DNA of 64,000 nucleotides from Streptomyces venezuelae. Its GTDB lineage: Bacteria; Actinomycetota; Actinomycetes; Streptomycetales; Streptomycetaceae. Shown here in pieces: positions 36,901-43,314 of this stretch. Position 1 is the first letter of the stretch; every line of letters begins with the position of its first letter. The stretch is from positions 8,246,001 to 8,310,000 of the forward strand of contig NZ_CP029192.1 of NCBI RefSeq assembly GCF_008642315.1, in the 5' to 3' direction. A model generated the notes under the pieces. It saw nothing but the letters and a program-made list of their open reading frames with translations, made no database searches and was not told the DNA's origin. A program made the translations under genes and the position numbers.

Positions 36901-37451
36901 TTCTCGATGACTATTACAACTGCACCGTCCACCACGATGACTCTGCTTGTGAGGTTGCCGGTTCGGCTTCGTCATCCGCAGGGGCCACGTGGGCAGGCAG
37001 CGTATTCTTCGCTTTTGGGCGCCAGATGGAGCGGCAACTCCTCAACAAGGCGGCATCAACTAGTGCGAATCTCGGAAAGGTGCGGTGGACCCCTGAGGGG
37101 ACAACTAGGTCGGCCGCTGCAGATGCGTATGAGGCTGGAACTGCTGGAGCCCGAAGTGAACTTGCTACGGGGAAGCGGCTGGTTCCTGCACTTGACTACG
37201 TTAAGGCTGATGGGACTTCAGCAGCAGTCCGGTTCGACGGTATAAGCAACGGCCAGTTGATTGACCGCAAACTGGGGGTTGCTACTACTCAGAAGTCGAA
37301 GCTAGCTGCTGCCCGACAATCTATGGCCCTTGCCCAGAACGGGCGCACCGCCATCTGGGAGGTTGCTGACCAGCGTGCCTACCGGCGAGCCACTAGAATG
37401 CTAGGGCAACAAAACATAGTGAACATCAAGGCGAGGATCGTAGAGCCGTGA
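30912..37451 (+). CDS. Rhs/YD-repeat polymorphic toxin with nuclease-like C-terminus
   Basis: A 2,179-residue exported protein. The signal peptide is residues 1-41 (RRLRRTSLVLSAVLIGSLLQ...AAAA). A SpvB-like beta region starts near 293 (YDMNVPAVPGGLKPSVGLSYSSGS), and YD repeats run from about 1,100 to 1,730. The Rhs core motif REYDPATGRFISVDPLL sits near 1,850, with the DPTGL boundary near 1,888. Everything after that is the variable tip: about 290 residues, ending in AYEAGTAGARSEL... VRFDGISNGQLIDRK, a PD-(D/E)xK-like FDG...IDRK arrangement near 2,106-2,120, as in Tox-REase toxins. Base composition drops in the tip, a sign of replacement. The stop overlaps the next start (GTGA), so the 82-residue product is the probable immunity protein. 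Confidence 0.88.
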   Translation: MQPTPAHSRGGRRLRRTSLVLSAVLIGSLLQTTATPAAAADGGLPGLPKSEKPVAGSHSGKVKPRSVTKGPRVPVKAPKRAWPKPSTSTLDLPAASADDGMSLVSPKGPPIRVGRAASSHNKVQPATRSTLEQVETRVMGRKQAADVGVKGMLFTLKPDFSPQAKAKARATSRDQARSTTGAKPKLQVTVDYGDFAQAFGGAYASRMQLIKLPSCALTTPAKTSCRTGTPVAAVNDTAKHSLSAKSVGLAASGPTVLAATSSADGDKGDYKASPLSPSAAWSTNLNTGDFSWSYDMNVPAVPGGLKPSVGLSYSSGSIDGRTGGSNNQGSWAGDGFDLSPGFIERRYKSCADDGVKNADGNKPGDLCWDYDNAFISFNGKGGELVHVAGNPDKDEATEEYKLKQDDGTRIVRRKSTARGNGDNDGEYWRLTSPNGTRYYFGYNRLPGWAEGKDATNSTWTVPVYGNESGEDCHKDSFADSWCQQAWRWNVDYAVDPHGNAMGYHYAKETNSYGRNLKAEDDTSYTRGGYLKRIDYGLKSSDMFADKPQGQVVFDNAERCLPQTGVTCAADTIGDKAFYWYDTPWDLNCKAGTRCDNGRLSPSFWTRKRLTEVTTQVLKSDGTYSKIDSWKLNHRWGMADTDYQLLLDSIQHTGESATPAITLPKTTLSYTQLENRLDKTGDGYAPFIKSRLSAVADESGGQVAVDYSAPACNWGSLPTPETNTTRCFPQYIGGDSESDPEKHWFNKYVVTSAVSKDRTGGAPDQFTRYEYLGDAAWHFDDDDGLTKKKNKTWSQWRGYGHVRVQTGGQGGAAAMKTQQDSYFLRGMDGDRKNKDGGTKSVSVSLGEGEGDPITDHESVAGMQYKTASYDKPGGKILSKAVSRPWHHETAKKVRDWGTVTANLTGTSSTKNWTSTDNGGGTKWRITSTTTQHDTVAGRVTEANDFGDNSTSADNQCTRTTYATNTKDNLLNLPDRVETVAKACDTAPDRAEDVISDVRTAYDNQGYGEAPAKGDVTATATLKKHTGTKATYLETGATFDSYGRVLTSTDLTADVTTDGDAAPVRAKRSDGRTTTTVYTPSTGLPTQTKVTTPPAKLLDTSTAQTTIKNLDLRGQTVKQTDTNGVTTEFAYDALGRSSKVWLARATSQTPNYEFTYTYTENKPVAVATKTLDNNGGQITSYTLYDGLLRQRQTQNPGPDGGTLLADTFYDERGLAERTFAPYYATIKPGTELFKPDSALAVDSQAITAYDGQNRPTEVKQIAGNGDGGKVLNTTKTIYGGDRVTVIPPAGDTATTTLSDARGNTTELRQLHSHNVDAAYDATTYKYTPRGELEKVTSPAGSSWSYRYDQLGRQIEATDPDKGTSSSRFDDRGQLTYTKGSRTDTPALAYVYDNLGRKTELHEDSPTGPLRAKWVYDTVTGAKGQLAESTRYVDGEAYTSKVTDYDQLYRPTKTAVVIPASEGKLQGTYQSGTQYKPSGLVGTTSYSAAGALPGGSVNYGYEDQTLRPTSVYGQGMTSSVSYSFTGKPLTYTMGLTNGDKKSQVTNTYERGTQRLATTRVDREGQEGVDRAVTYGYDEAGNVLSMADVSRTGTDNQCFAYDYLARLTEAWTQSTAACTDTPAADKIDGPAPYWHSYTYDKASNRSTETQHNPAGDTGKDIKRDFDYPGPGKPQPHTLSSVTTTGPAGTKTEDYGYDAAGNTTRRPGQELNWDAEGHLAKVSEADQRTQYLYDADGNRLIGRTSTETTLYLGHTEVVLAKGADKPKAVRYFDLGGGQNAIRNDDGSFTFTIGDHQGTGQLAISAADLALTQRRQLPFGGPRGETPKSWPGSKGFVGGTDDTKATGLTHLGAREYDPATGRFISVDPLLEAQEPHTLNGYAYSSNNPITNSDPTGLSDSVMCRGSECGGEQQFKESHASPDFSTGQTWEQKYPWETSHYGYYDQYAGTRAINTCDASCSRALDYGLKAPKITNTNLCGFSVSSGCDSGFRERAARGYKELTVLDDYYNCTVHHDDSACEVAGSASSSAGATWAGSVFFAFGRQMERQLLNKAASTSANLGKVRWTPEGTTRSAAADAYEAGTAGARSELATGKRLVPALDYVKADGTSAAVRFDGISNGQLIDRKLGVATTQKSKLAAARQSMALAQNGRTAIWEVADQRAYRRATRMLGQQNIVNIKARIVEP

Positions 37452-37696
37452 ACATGACCGTCGCTCGCGCACTGATCGACCTGCTCTTGTCGCTGGAGTT
37501 GTCAGACGAAGAGTCCGTGTCCCTGGAAGCCGCGACGGCTTTCGTTGAGGACGCTTCGGCGACGCTCTCTGCTCTGTCTAGGCTGGAGCGAGAGGAGCTG
37601 ACGTCTATCATCCGACAAATGGAGAATGAAGCCACCATGGAGGAGCGCCGAGAAGTTCTTCGGAGCCTTCCTGAAGATATTGGACTCTTGGACTGA
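37448..37696 (+). CDS. probable immunity protein for the Rhs tip
   Basis: An 82-residue acidic helical protein (MTVARALIDLLLSLELSDEESVSLEAATAFVEDAS...IIRQMENEATMEERREVLRSLPEDIGLLD). Its GTG overlaps the Rhs stop by 4 bases; an ATG six bases later is also possible. Position, size and acidity fit the immunity partner of a nuclease toxin. No family is recognised, so the role is inferred from location. A strong terminator closes the unit. Confidence 0.6.
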   Translation: MNMTVARALIDLLLSLELSDEESVSLEAATAFVEDASATLSALSRLEREELTSIIRQMENEATMEERREVLRSLPEDIGLLD

Positions 37697-37802
37697 CGGG
37701 TCGGACCGTCCCACCTTTCTAACCTTGTACTTGCATAGGATTAGAAAGTAGGTAAGGGGCGCATTCCGATGTCTCTGGGTGTGACTCCTTACGTCTGACG
37801 AG

Positions 37803-37836
37803 AGAGGCCTCCGTCATTGTCATGATGGAGGCCTCT
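37803..37836 (+). terminator. strong intrinsic terminator after the toxin/immunity unit
   Basis: AGAGGCCTCC (37803-37812) pairs perfectly with GGAGGCCTCT (37827-37836); the 14-base loop can pair further (GTCAT with ATGAT), and TTT follows. A looser inverted repeat, CTTTCTAA with TTAGAAAG, lies just upstream near 37715-37748. Confidence 0.85.
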
Positions 37837-37839
37837 TTC

Positions 37840-38378
37840 GTGTCCCTCTTCCGAGTTGCGTGACCTGCTTGGGAGTTTTACCCCACTCCGCTAACCCGGC
37901 GGACTGCGGAGGGTGATTAATGAGCCTTAGCGGTGAGCCGCTGATCGCCGTCGCGGAACTGAACGCGGCTTCCGTTCTGGAAGCTCAATTCCGGTTGGTG
38001 TAACGCCGCACGCTCACCCGGCTCCACCCCTGGAGTCAACTAAATGGCTTCAGGCGCTGCCGGCGTATCGGTGCACATTCCAGGGTGAGGAGGGCTTCGT
38101 GAGTCTCGCCCATGGGATATACAGGAGGCGAGGTCCCTAGGCGTGGGGTGAGGCGCCGAATGCCTCCTGGTGTCACCAGCGGGGCATATCCCTCAAGTTA
38201 TGTTTTCGGCATATGGCCTAAGTGGAATGAGTCGATTCTATTCGGGCCTTCCTGCGCATGCTGACGACTTGAAAGGCAATGCGACGCTGTCGCTGGATTC
38301 TGGTGCCGTCGACGCAGTAAACCTTTTCCGTGGATGGTGGAATCCGGGAAGGCGGCGTACTGCGTCTTTTCTACCCGG
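37840..38378. other. gap of ~540 bases without a supported gene
   Basis: No reading frame with protein-like composition was found on either strand, and no tRNA. The stretch is of mixed composition and separates the plus-strand Rhs unit from the minus-strand phage lysis genes, so it may hold a junction between inserted elements. No clear repeat was seen. Confidence 0.4.
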
Positions 38379-38588
38379 TTACGGAAGCGCAGGCGGTTCC
38401 TGGTGAAGAGCCTTGACCGTCTTGCGATCCTCCACCCGCTGGACGGCCTCACCGGTACCGAGGATCGCGGCGACCAGGGCGAGGATCAGTCCTGTCGGTA
38501 GACCGTCGACGGAGTAGGCGACGAGAGCCAGTGCTGCTGCGGCGATGGTGTAGAGGCGGGTGCTGTGCGCGTGAATGAAGCCGATCAA
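38379..38588 (-). CDS. putative phage holin
   Basis: A 69-residue protein with two hydrophobic segments (LYTIAAAALALVAYSV and LPTGLILALVAAILGTGEAV) joined by a short loop, and a charged tail QRVEDRKTVKALH. The TTG at 38588 follows the endolysin stop by 4 bases with GGGAAG in front. Position after the endolysin and the two-span layout match actinophage holins, which time lysis by opening the membrane. Larger frames covering this region are not protein-like. Confidence 0.65.
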   Translation of the reverse strand: MIGFIHAHSTRLYTIAAAALALVAYSVDGLPTGLILALVAAILGTGEAVQRVEDRKTVKALHQEPPALP

Positions 38589-38592
38589 GGTT

Positions 38593-39657
38593 CTACTTCC
38601 CGTAGGCGAGTTCGTGCAGGAGGCTCCAGCCCCGGCGGCCGATCGCCGGATCATTGGGGTGACCTGCGGTGAAAAGGTTGTGCTTGCGGTTGAAGGCGGC
38701 GACGGCCTTCTGTGTCTGCGGCCCGTACGCGTCGGACAGCGGCACCGACCGGTCAAGCCAGCCGGCGTCCTTCAGCGCCTTCTGTAGACCCTGCGCAGAC
38801 GGTGCCGAACGGCCCGGAGCAAGACCCTCCGGAAAGGGAGGAGCGGAGTAGGAGCCGCCGCTCGACTTCCCCGGAACGGTGAGCTTCTGCCCCGCCTTGA
38901 TCACGAACGGCTTCTTGATCTTGTTGGCCTGGGCGAGAACTTCCCAGCGAACGCCGAGCTTCTTGCCGATCCCGGACAGCGTATCGCCGCTCTTGACTAC
39001 GTAGGTCGACGAGCCCGCCGGCGAACCACCCGCTGAGCCGCTGCCTGAACCTCCGCTGGACGGCTTCGACTTCAACCGGGCGGCCACGCGCTCGCGCAGC
39101 CAACTCATGGTGAAGCCCTTGGGGTCGACCTTGCCGGGCTGCCACTCCTTGTGACCGATGACGCTCGCCGCGCTCCAGCCGTGCGCGCGGCACAGCGCCG
39201 CCGCCGCCCGCTCGATCGCCTCAAGCTGAGCCCTCGGCCACGGGTCGGTGCCATCACCGCGGTTCTCGCACTCGAAGCCATAGAAATGCGTGTTGCCGTC
39301 GGTGCCCGCCTCGTTCGCAGCGGGAAGCCCGCGCTCGGCGATGACGGCCCGCAGCACGTCACCATCACCGCGGCCGGCGTGGTTCGTGCGGCCGTGACCG
39401 ATCAGGTACACGGTGCCGTCCTTGGCGATCATGCCGTGACACAGCGGGCCCGGCAGACCCGCGTAACCGCGCTCAACGATGCTGACCGTGTTGCTGGTAC
39501 CCGAGGTCACGGTGTGGTGGATCACCACACCGTTCACCGGACCGAACGGCCCCTTGTGGTTCCTGTTGTGGGTTCTCCACCCCGGCCGCTCAACCACGTG
39601 CACGCCTTCGGCACGCAGCGCGGCAACGAGACGGTCGGCACTGATAGGTGTCGCCAC
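38593..39657 (-). CDS. endolysin: N-acetylmuramoyl-L-alanine amidase with LysM and PG-binding domains
   Basis: A 354-residue lysin. The N-terminal ~190 residues are an Amidase_2/PGRP domain with the zinc histidines in VVIHHTVT and SVIGHKEW and GTVYLIGHGRTNHAG between. A Ser/Gly linker leads to a LysM domain (TYVVKSGDTLSGIGKKLGVRWEVLAQANKI...AGQKLTVP), then a peptidoglycan-binding region that ends with RRGWSLLHELAYGK. It cleaves the bond between muramic acid and the stem peptide. No signal peptide is seen, as expected if the holin releases it. Confidence 0.92.
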   Translation of the reverse strand: MATPISADRLVAALRAEGVHVVERPGWRTHNRNHKGPFGPVNGVVIHHTVTSGTSNTVSIVERGYAGLPGPLCHGMIAKDGTVYLIGHGRTNHAGRGDGDVLRAVIAERGLPAANEAGTDGNTHFYGFECENRGDGTDPWPRAQLEAIERAAAALCRAHGWSAASVIGHKEWQPGKVDPKGFTMSWLRERVAARLKSKPSSGGSGSGSAGGSPAGSSTYVVKSGDTLSGIGKKLGVRWEVLAQANKIKKPFVIKAGQKLTVPGKSSGGSYSAPPFPEGLAPGRSAPSAQGLQKALKDAGWLDRSVPLSDAYGPQTQKAVAAFNRKHNLFTAGHPNDPAIGRRGWSLLHELAYGK

Positions 39658-39713
39658 GATCGGCGCTCACTGTTCTCCCCGCGCCCCAACTACAACCCCT
39701 GGCCCCAGGCCTG

Positions 39714-40073
39714 CTACGAGGCGGTACCTCGCGAAGCCAGCCACAGCTGGAGGGCCATCAACAGCACCGGCGAGACGAACGAACTGAACACCAGCCGACG
39801 CGTCGCCATCGCCTGCGCCTGATCCTCACGGCGCTGCTGCTCCGTGCGCTCCAGACTCTGATCCACTTCGGCCCGCAAGGTGCCAAAACCCGTCGCAAGA
39901 TGTGTGATCCGCTGCTCCACGCCGCGCTGATCCGCCCGGTACACGTCCTCGGTCACGACGTAATCAAGACGTGCCGCGAGCCGCGCGAGGTCGCCACGAA
40001 GGTCCTCTCGAAGCTGCGAGACGGCACGGTGCAGCTCCCAGAGCGTCGGCTCGGCGCTGGGAGGCATGGACAC
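39714..40073 (-). CDS. coiled-coil membrane-anchored phage protein
   Basis: A 119-residue protein: a helical N-terminal part with heptads (ELHRAVSQLREDLRGDLARLAARLDYV.. and LRAEVDQSLERTEQQRREDQAQAMATRR) and one C-terminal membrane helix (LVFSSFVSPVLLMALQLWLA). The GTG at 40073 has AGGAG 8 bases upstream. Proteins of this layout often lie next to endolysins in Streptomyces phages; function is unknown, perhaps a spanin-like or antiholin role. It is the first gene of the lysis unit. Confidence 0.65.
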   Translation of the reverse strand: MSMPPSAEPTLWELHRAVSQLREDLRGDLARLAARLDYVVTEDVYRADQRGVEQRITHLATGFGTLRAEVDQSLERTEQQRREDQAQAMATRRLVFSSFVSPVLLMALQLWLASRGTAS

Positions 40074-40494
40074 CGCGATCACTCCTGAGCAGCCCCGAGC
40101 CCAACCGTGATCGTACGTGTGTGAAGGCCGTAGCCGCTCTGACCTGCTCCTTCTTGTGCGCTTGCTGCTCAAACGTAGCGAATAACATTTAAAGGTATCT
40201 AAATCGTCCGAAATGTACGCCTTAATAGAGCTAAAGGAATGAGGTGGCAGTAATAGATTGTCAGTGGTGATTGCTTAGTCGGAGTCCAAGACGCGGGTTA
40301 CTGCAATCAACTAGGCTCGGGAGTACCCGCCAAGAGATGAGAACTTAGACATCTCCTTCTGTCTAACGGATGGGATGTCGAAGCGAGCTTGACCGCCAAC
40401 AAGCCCGCACTCGTCCTTACACACAGCACAGCGCCCCCGTCCGCACCACGCAGGGTGCAGGACAGGGGCGCCCTGTGGGAGCGGCCGCAGAGCC
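40074..40494. promoter_or_regulatory. AT-rich promoter region of the lysis unit
   Basis: No gene is supported. The stretch 40180-40340 is strikingly AT-rich for this genome (words such as AACATTTAAAGGTATCTAAATC and CTTAATAGAGCTAAAGG). It lies just upstream of the minus-strand lysis genes and after a terminator, so it probably carries their promoter. Confidence 0.45.
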
Positions 40495-40527
40495 GCCGAC
40501 CCCGATGGTTGAGACATCGGGGTCGGC
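40495..40527 (-). terminator. perfect 13-base hairpin after the 41-residue protein gene
   Basis: GCCGACCCCGATG (40495-40507) pairs perfectly with CATCGGGGTCGGC (40515-40527), 7-base loop. It starts 2 bases after the stop of the minus-strand small gene and splits the tail operon from the lysis unit. Confidence 0.75.
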
Positions 40528-40529
40528 TC

Positions 40530-40655
40530 CTACGGCATGGCCTCCACGAGTCTGGCTGCCACCGCTGACGCGAACGCGGACACGACCGCGCCGATGACGA
40601 TCAACACCAGCTCGCGGCGACCCAGCCGCTGAAGCCACTCCCTGTACTTACGCAT
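40530..40655 (-). CDS. small membrane protein (41 aa)
   Basis: MRKYREWLQRLGRRELVLIV continues into a single membrane helix (LVLIVIGAVVSAFASAVAARLV). The ATG has a near-perfect AGGAGG seven bases before it, which decides the start. It lies in the phage module between the tail and lysis genes; it may assist lysis. No family is recognised. Confidence 0.6.
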   Translation of the reverse strand: MRKYREWLQRLGRRELVLIVIGAVVSAFASAVAARLVEAMP

Positions 40656-40928
40656 GCGGAACCTCCTGTAAGTCGTCCCGATCCCGATGGCCGGGACGTG
40701 GGTGAGACAGAAGGGGCAGCGCGTACGCACGAGTTGAGGGTAAGCCGAACACCAGGCTCAGCGACGCCATTTCGTGAAAACCGGGACGCCACGGCTCGCG
40801 TTTATGGACGCAGAGCGAGAGACAGCATTGCCGGAACAGCGGAGGAACCTTTCGCCGCTTGTGGCCCCGAGCATCCCTAAATCCGCCAGAGTGGTGCTCA
40901 GTCGCCCCGACGGCGGAAGGACAGCCCC

Positions 40929-41782
40929 ATGATCGGAAGCTTCTTGTACTGGTCGGACCGCGCCATCCAGAGGCTCGCGGAAGACAACGGCGTCGAGTTG
41001 ACAGGCCGAGCGCGCTGGACGGTAGGTATCGGCGCCGGGGGATTCCAGGCGGGCCTCGCGGGCCGGGAACGCCTCACCCGCAACCGACTGGAGGAGGCGC
41101 GGCGAGTGCGGCGAGCACTGGGCAGAGCCGTGGTCGAAGACTTCGCCATGCCGCCGCCCGCAGCGTTCATCCAGGCCACCGGACGGGTCTCGTTCGCCCA
41201 GTTCGAGGGCATTTACGCGAAAAACCCGGGGGCCCTACTACACCTCCGGGCACATAGCCCGGCGGGCCAACGAATCGACGTCTGTCTGTTCGGGAGCCAG
41301 GACAACGTCAGCGGCTTCGGCCCCTGGGACGACTTCGAAGGCGGCTGGATCTCCTCCGAAGCGCCCGCGATCGACAAGCTGCTTCGGGCCGGCGACGGAG
41401 ACGGACCCCCGACCGAAGACGATACGGAAGCCCTTGCTGTGGAAGCACTCAAGATCGCCCTGCACCAAGGGATGACGGGTACCGACGAGGAACACGCGGG
41501 CCGCCGACCCGCGGCTACACCGTCGGCCACAATGGCGATTGCACCGTGCTCGCGAAGGTCTACACCGACGTCGTCCTGGAGGCCGGTCGGTGGCGCTTCC
41601 ACGAAGGGGACCCGCTTGCCGGTGCTGAACGGATCATCGTGGGCAGGCCGCTGTGGGTTCGAACCGTGCACCCCGAGGCGACGATCCGCTACGCGGGCCT
41701 CCGGGGCGGGACACGATGGCGCTGGTTGCGGAGGATGCACCTGCTGCCGCGACGCGAGCCCATCACCAGAACGGCACCGTAA
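40929..41782 (+). pseudogene. frameshifted plus-strand cargo gene inside the phage module
   Basis: From an ATG at 40929 the frame reads MIGSFLYWSDRAIQRLAEDNGVEL ... RRVRRALGRAVVEDFAMPPPAAFIQATGRVSFAQFEG and GPWDDFEGGWISSEAPAIDKLL, ending near ALKIALHQGMTGTDEEHAG. Around 41500 good sequence switches frame: RGYTVGHNGDCTVLAKVYTDVVLEAGRWRFHEG..ERIIVGRPLWVRTV up to 41782. The two halves read as one ~285-residue protein broken by one frameshift. The pattern (start YWSD, internal GGW.SSEAP, late IVGRPLWV) recalls SAVMC3_10250-type (DUF7019) Streptomyces proteins, but this is uncertain. It is the only plus-strand gene in the tail module, as expected of a moron. Confidence 0.5.
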
Positions 41783-41806
41783 TGAGCTCGGGTGGACCGG
41801 CAGGAC

Positions 41807-41980
41807 CTAGACGTGAAGGGGCACGAGATCGGTGAAAGCCTGACCACACCGCATGCAGATCCCCCGATAGGTGGGCGGCTCCGCGTTCGCGTATAAGGTC
41901 GCCGTGAACGGCCGTCCTGACACGGGGCATTCCGGCGTGCGGCAGGTGGCGGTCATGGTGACCGGGGTCGGGTCGTCCAT
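41807..41980 (-). CDS. small four-cysteine protein
   Basis: A 57-residue protein with CRTPECPVSG and later CMRCG, four cysteines that could bind one zinc ion. The ATG at 41980 lies 7 bases after the preceding tail gene's stop, with GGAG inside that gene's end. Small proteins of this type are common at the ends of actinophage tail operons. Function unknown. Confidence 0.6.
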   Translation of the reverse strand: MDDPTPVTMTATCRTPECPVSGRPFTATLYANAEPPTYRGICMRCGQAFTDLVPLHV

Positions 41981-41987
41981 GGGTGGC

Positions 41988-43298
41988 TCAGTCCTCTCCA
42001 ATGATCATCCAGTTCACAAGTGTCTGAGTGGTGTTGGTGCGGTGGACCCAGATGGTCAGGCCGCTCGATGAGACGGCTGTAACGCCCACCCCGACGACGG
42101 TCTTGCCGGGCACGGAGGTGACAGGGGTGACGAACGCCCGGAAGTGCTTCCCCTTGATGTTCCCGCCGCTCAAAGTGATGGACGTGGGCTTGTTCGCCAC
42201 CGGGGTGATGGTCGCCGTGCCCATGGAGACGTTGTCCGACCGCAGCACGCCCGCCGCCCGGATCGATGCCGCGGACAGGGTGGCGGCGCCCTGACTCAGC
42301 GACAGGCTCCCTCCGTCCTCCCCGGACCCCAGTTGTGCGGAGTTCTTGCTGAGGAAGAGGCGCCCGCCGACCGGCTTGGCCTCCCTGGCAGTGATGCGCT
42401 CAGCGGTGAAGAAGTCGTTGCCGAAGAAGGTCCGCCACCGGTAGACGCCATTGCCGTCCGCATCCGTGAACGTTCCGGAGTTGATGCCGATGTTCGCGTC
42501 CGAAGAGCTGGAGCCGCTGACGTTGATGAAGGCCTGGTTCGAACCGTCGACGGACGCCCAGTAGATGTACGGATAGACGTCGTTAGGTTCCATGCCGATC
42601 GCTGAGCCGTTGTTGCCGATCGCCCGCAGCCGGGCCGCGTTCAGGACGACGCGAGGGCCTTCGGCGGCGGTCTGGACCGTGGCACCGGTGATGATCTTGC
42701 CGTTGATCGCGTCCGCGTCCAACAGGTCGGCGGTGATCGCCCCAGCGGCAACGTGATCGCGCCGCACAACCCCCTGGCCCAGGTCATCGGACGCGGCCCG
42801 GCGCGCCGTGGCCTCCACCGCCTCAGACGGCGGGCTCGGTATGCCGGACGTGTTCACGGCGATCAGTCGCACCCACACCGGCCCGTAGTGGTTCACCGCG
42901 ACCGTCACCGAGGCTCCCGACGCGGCTTCGATCGTCGTGGTCGGCCACCGCAGATCCGGTTGCCCGGTAGCTGACGACAGGACGTGCACCTGCACGCGGG
43001 ACAGATCCAGCGGGGCCGGTTGGCCGTCGGCGAAACCGCCGTCCCAGGTGACGCGCACGCCACCGAGCACTGGCTCCACCACGGCCGGCGAGGGCATGGG
43101 CGGCCGGGGGCCGTTGACCGCGGTGACGCCGCTGGTGCCATCCGGCTGCTGGCCGATCACCGCGCGCGGCGAGCCGTTCTCGTCGTACACGTCGAACGCG
43201 CCGTTCTCCAGGCTGGCGTTGACCAGCTTGGGGGCGCGGATCATGGTCTGCACGAGCTTTTCCAGGCGGGCCAGACGGGCGCCGATGTCGTTACGCAC
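41988..43298 (-). CDS. phage minor tail/tail fibre protein
   Basis: A 436-residue protein. The N-terminal IGARLARLEKLVQTMIRAPKLVNASLENGAFDVYDENG is a trimer-like stalk start. A fibronectin-III-like domain follows near 60-170 (PPMPSPAVVEPVLGGVRVTWDGG...VWVRLIAVNTSGIPSPPS), then a collar with DHVAAGAITADLLDADAINGKIITGATV, the repeat-like element common in siphovirus fibres, and a C-terminal beta domain. The GTG start has GAAGGA upstream. It is probably the distal fibre that contacts the host surface. Confidence 0.75.
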   Translation of the reverse strand: MRNDIGARLARLEKLVQTMIRAPKLVNASLENGAFDVYDENGSPRAVIGQQPDGTSGVTAVNGPRPPMPSPAVVEPVLGGVRVTWDGGFADGQPAPLDLSRVQVHVLSSATGQPDLRWPTTTIEAASGASVTVAVNHYGPVWVRLIAVNTSGIPSPPSEAVEATARRAASDDLGQGVVRRDHVAAGAITADLLDADAINGKIITGATVQTAAEGPRVVLNAARLRAIGNNGSAIGMEPNDVYPYIYWASVDGSNQAFINVSGSSSSDANIGINSGTFTDADGNGVYRWRTFFGNDFFTAERITAREAKPVGGRLFLSKNSAQLGSGEDGGSLSLSQGAATLSAASIRAAGVLRSDNVSMGTATITPVANKPTSITLSGGNIKGKHFRAFVTPVTSVPGKTVVGVGVTAVSSSGLTIWVHRTNTTQTLVNWMIIGED

Positions 43299-43314
43299 GA
43301 GAGTTCCTTCGAGG

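Noticed and set aside
38170..38406. 78-codon plus-strand frame in the gap after the Rhs unit
   Set aside because: No ribosome site and no recognisable pattern, and its end overlaps the 3' end of the holin gene.
41650..41665. GGTTCGAACC-like T-arm, possible tRNA
   Set aside because: There is no acceptor or anticodon stem around it and it lies in the coding part of the plus-strand cargo gene.
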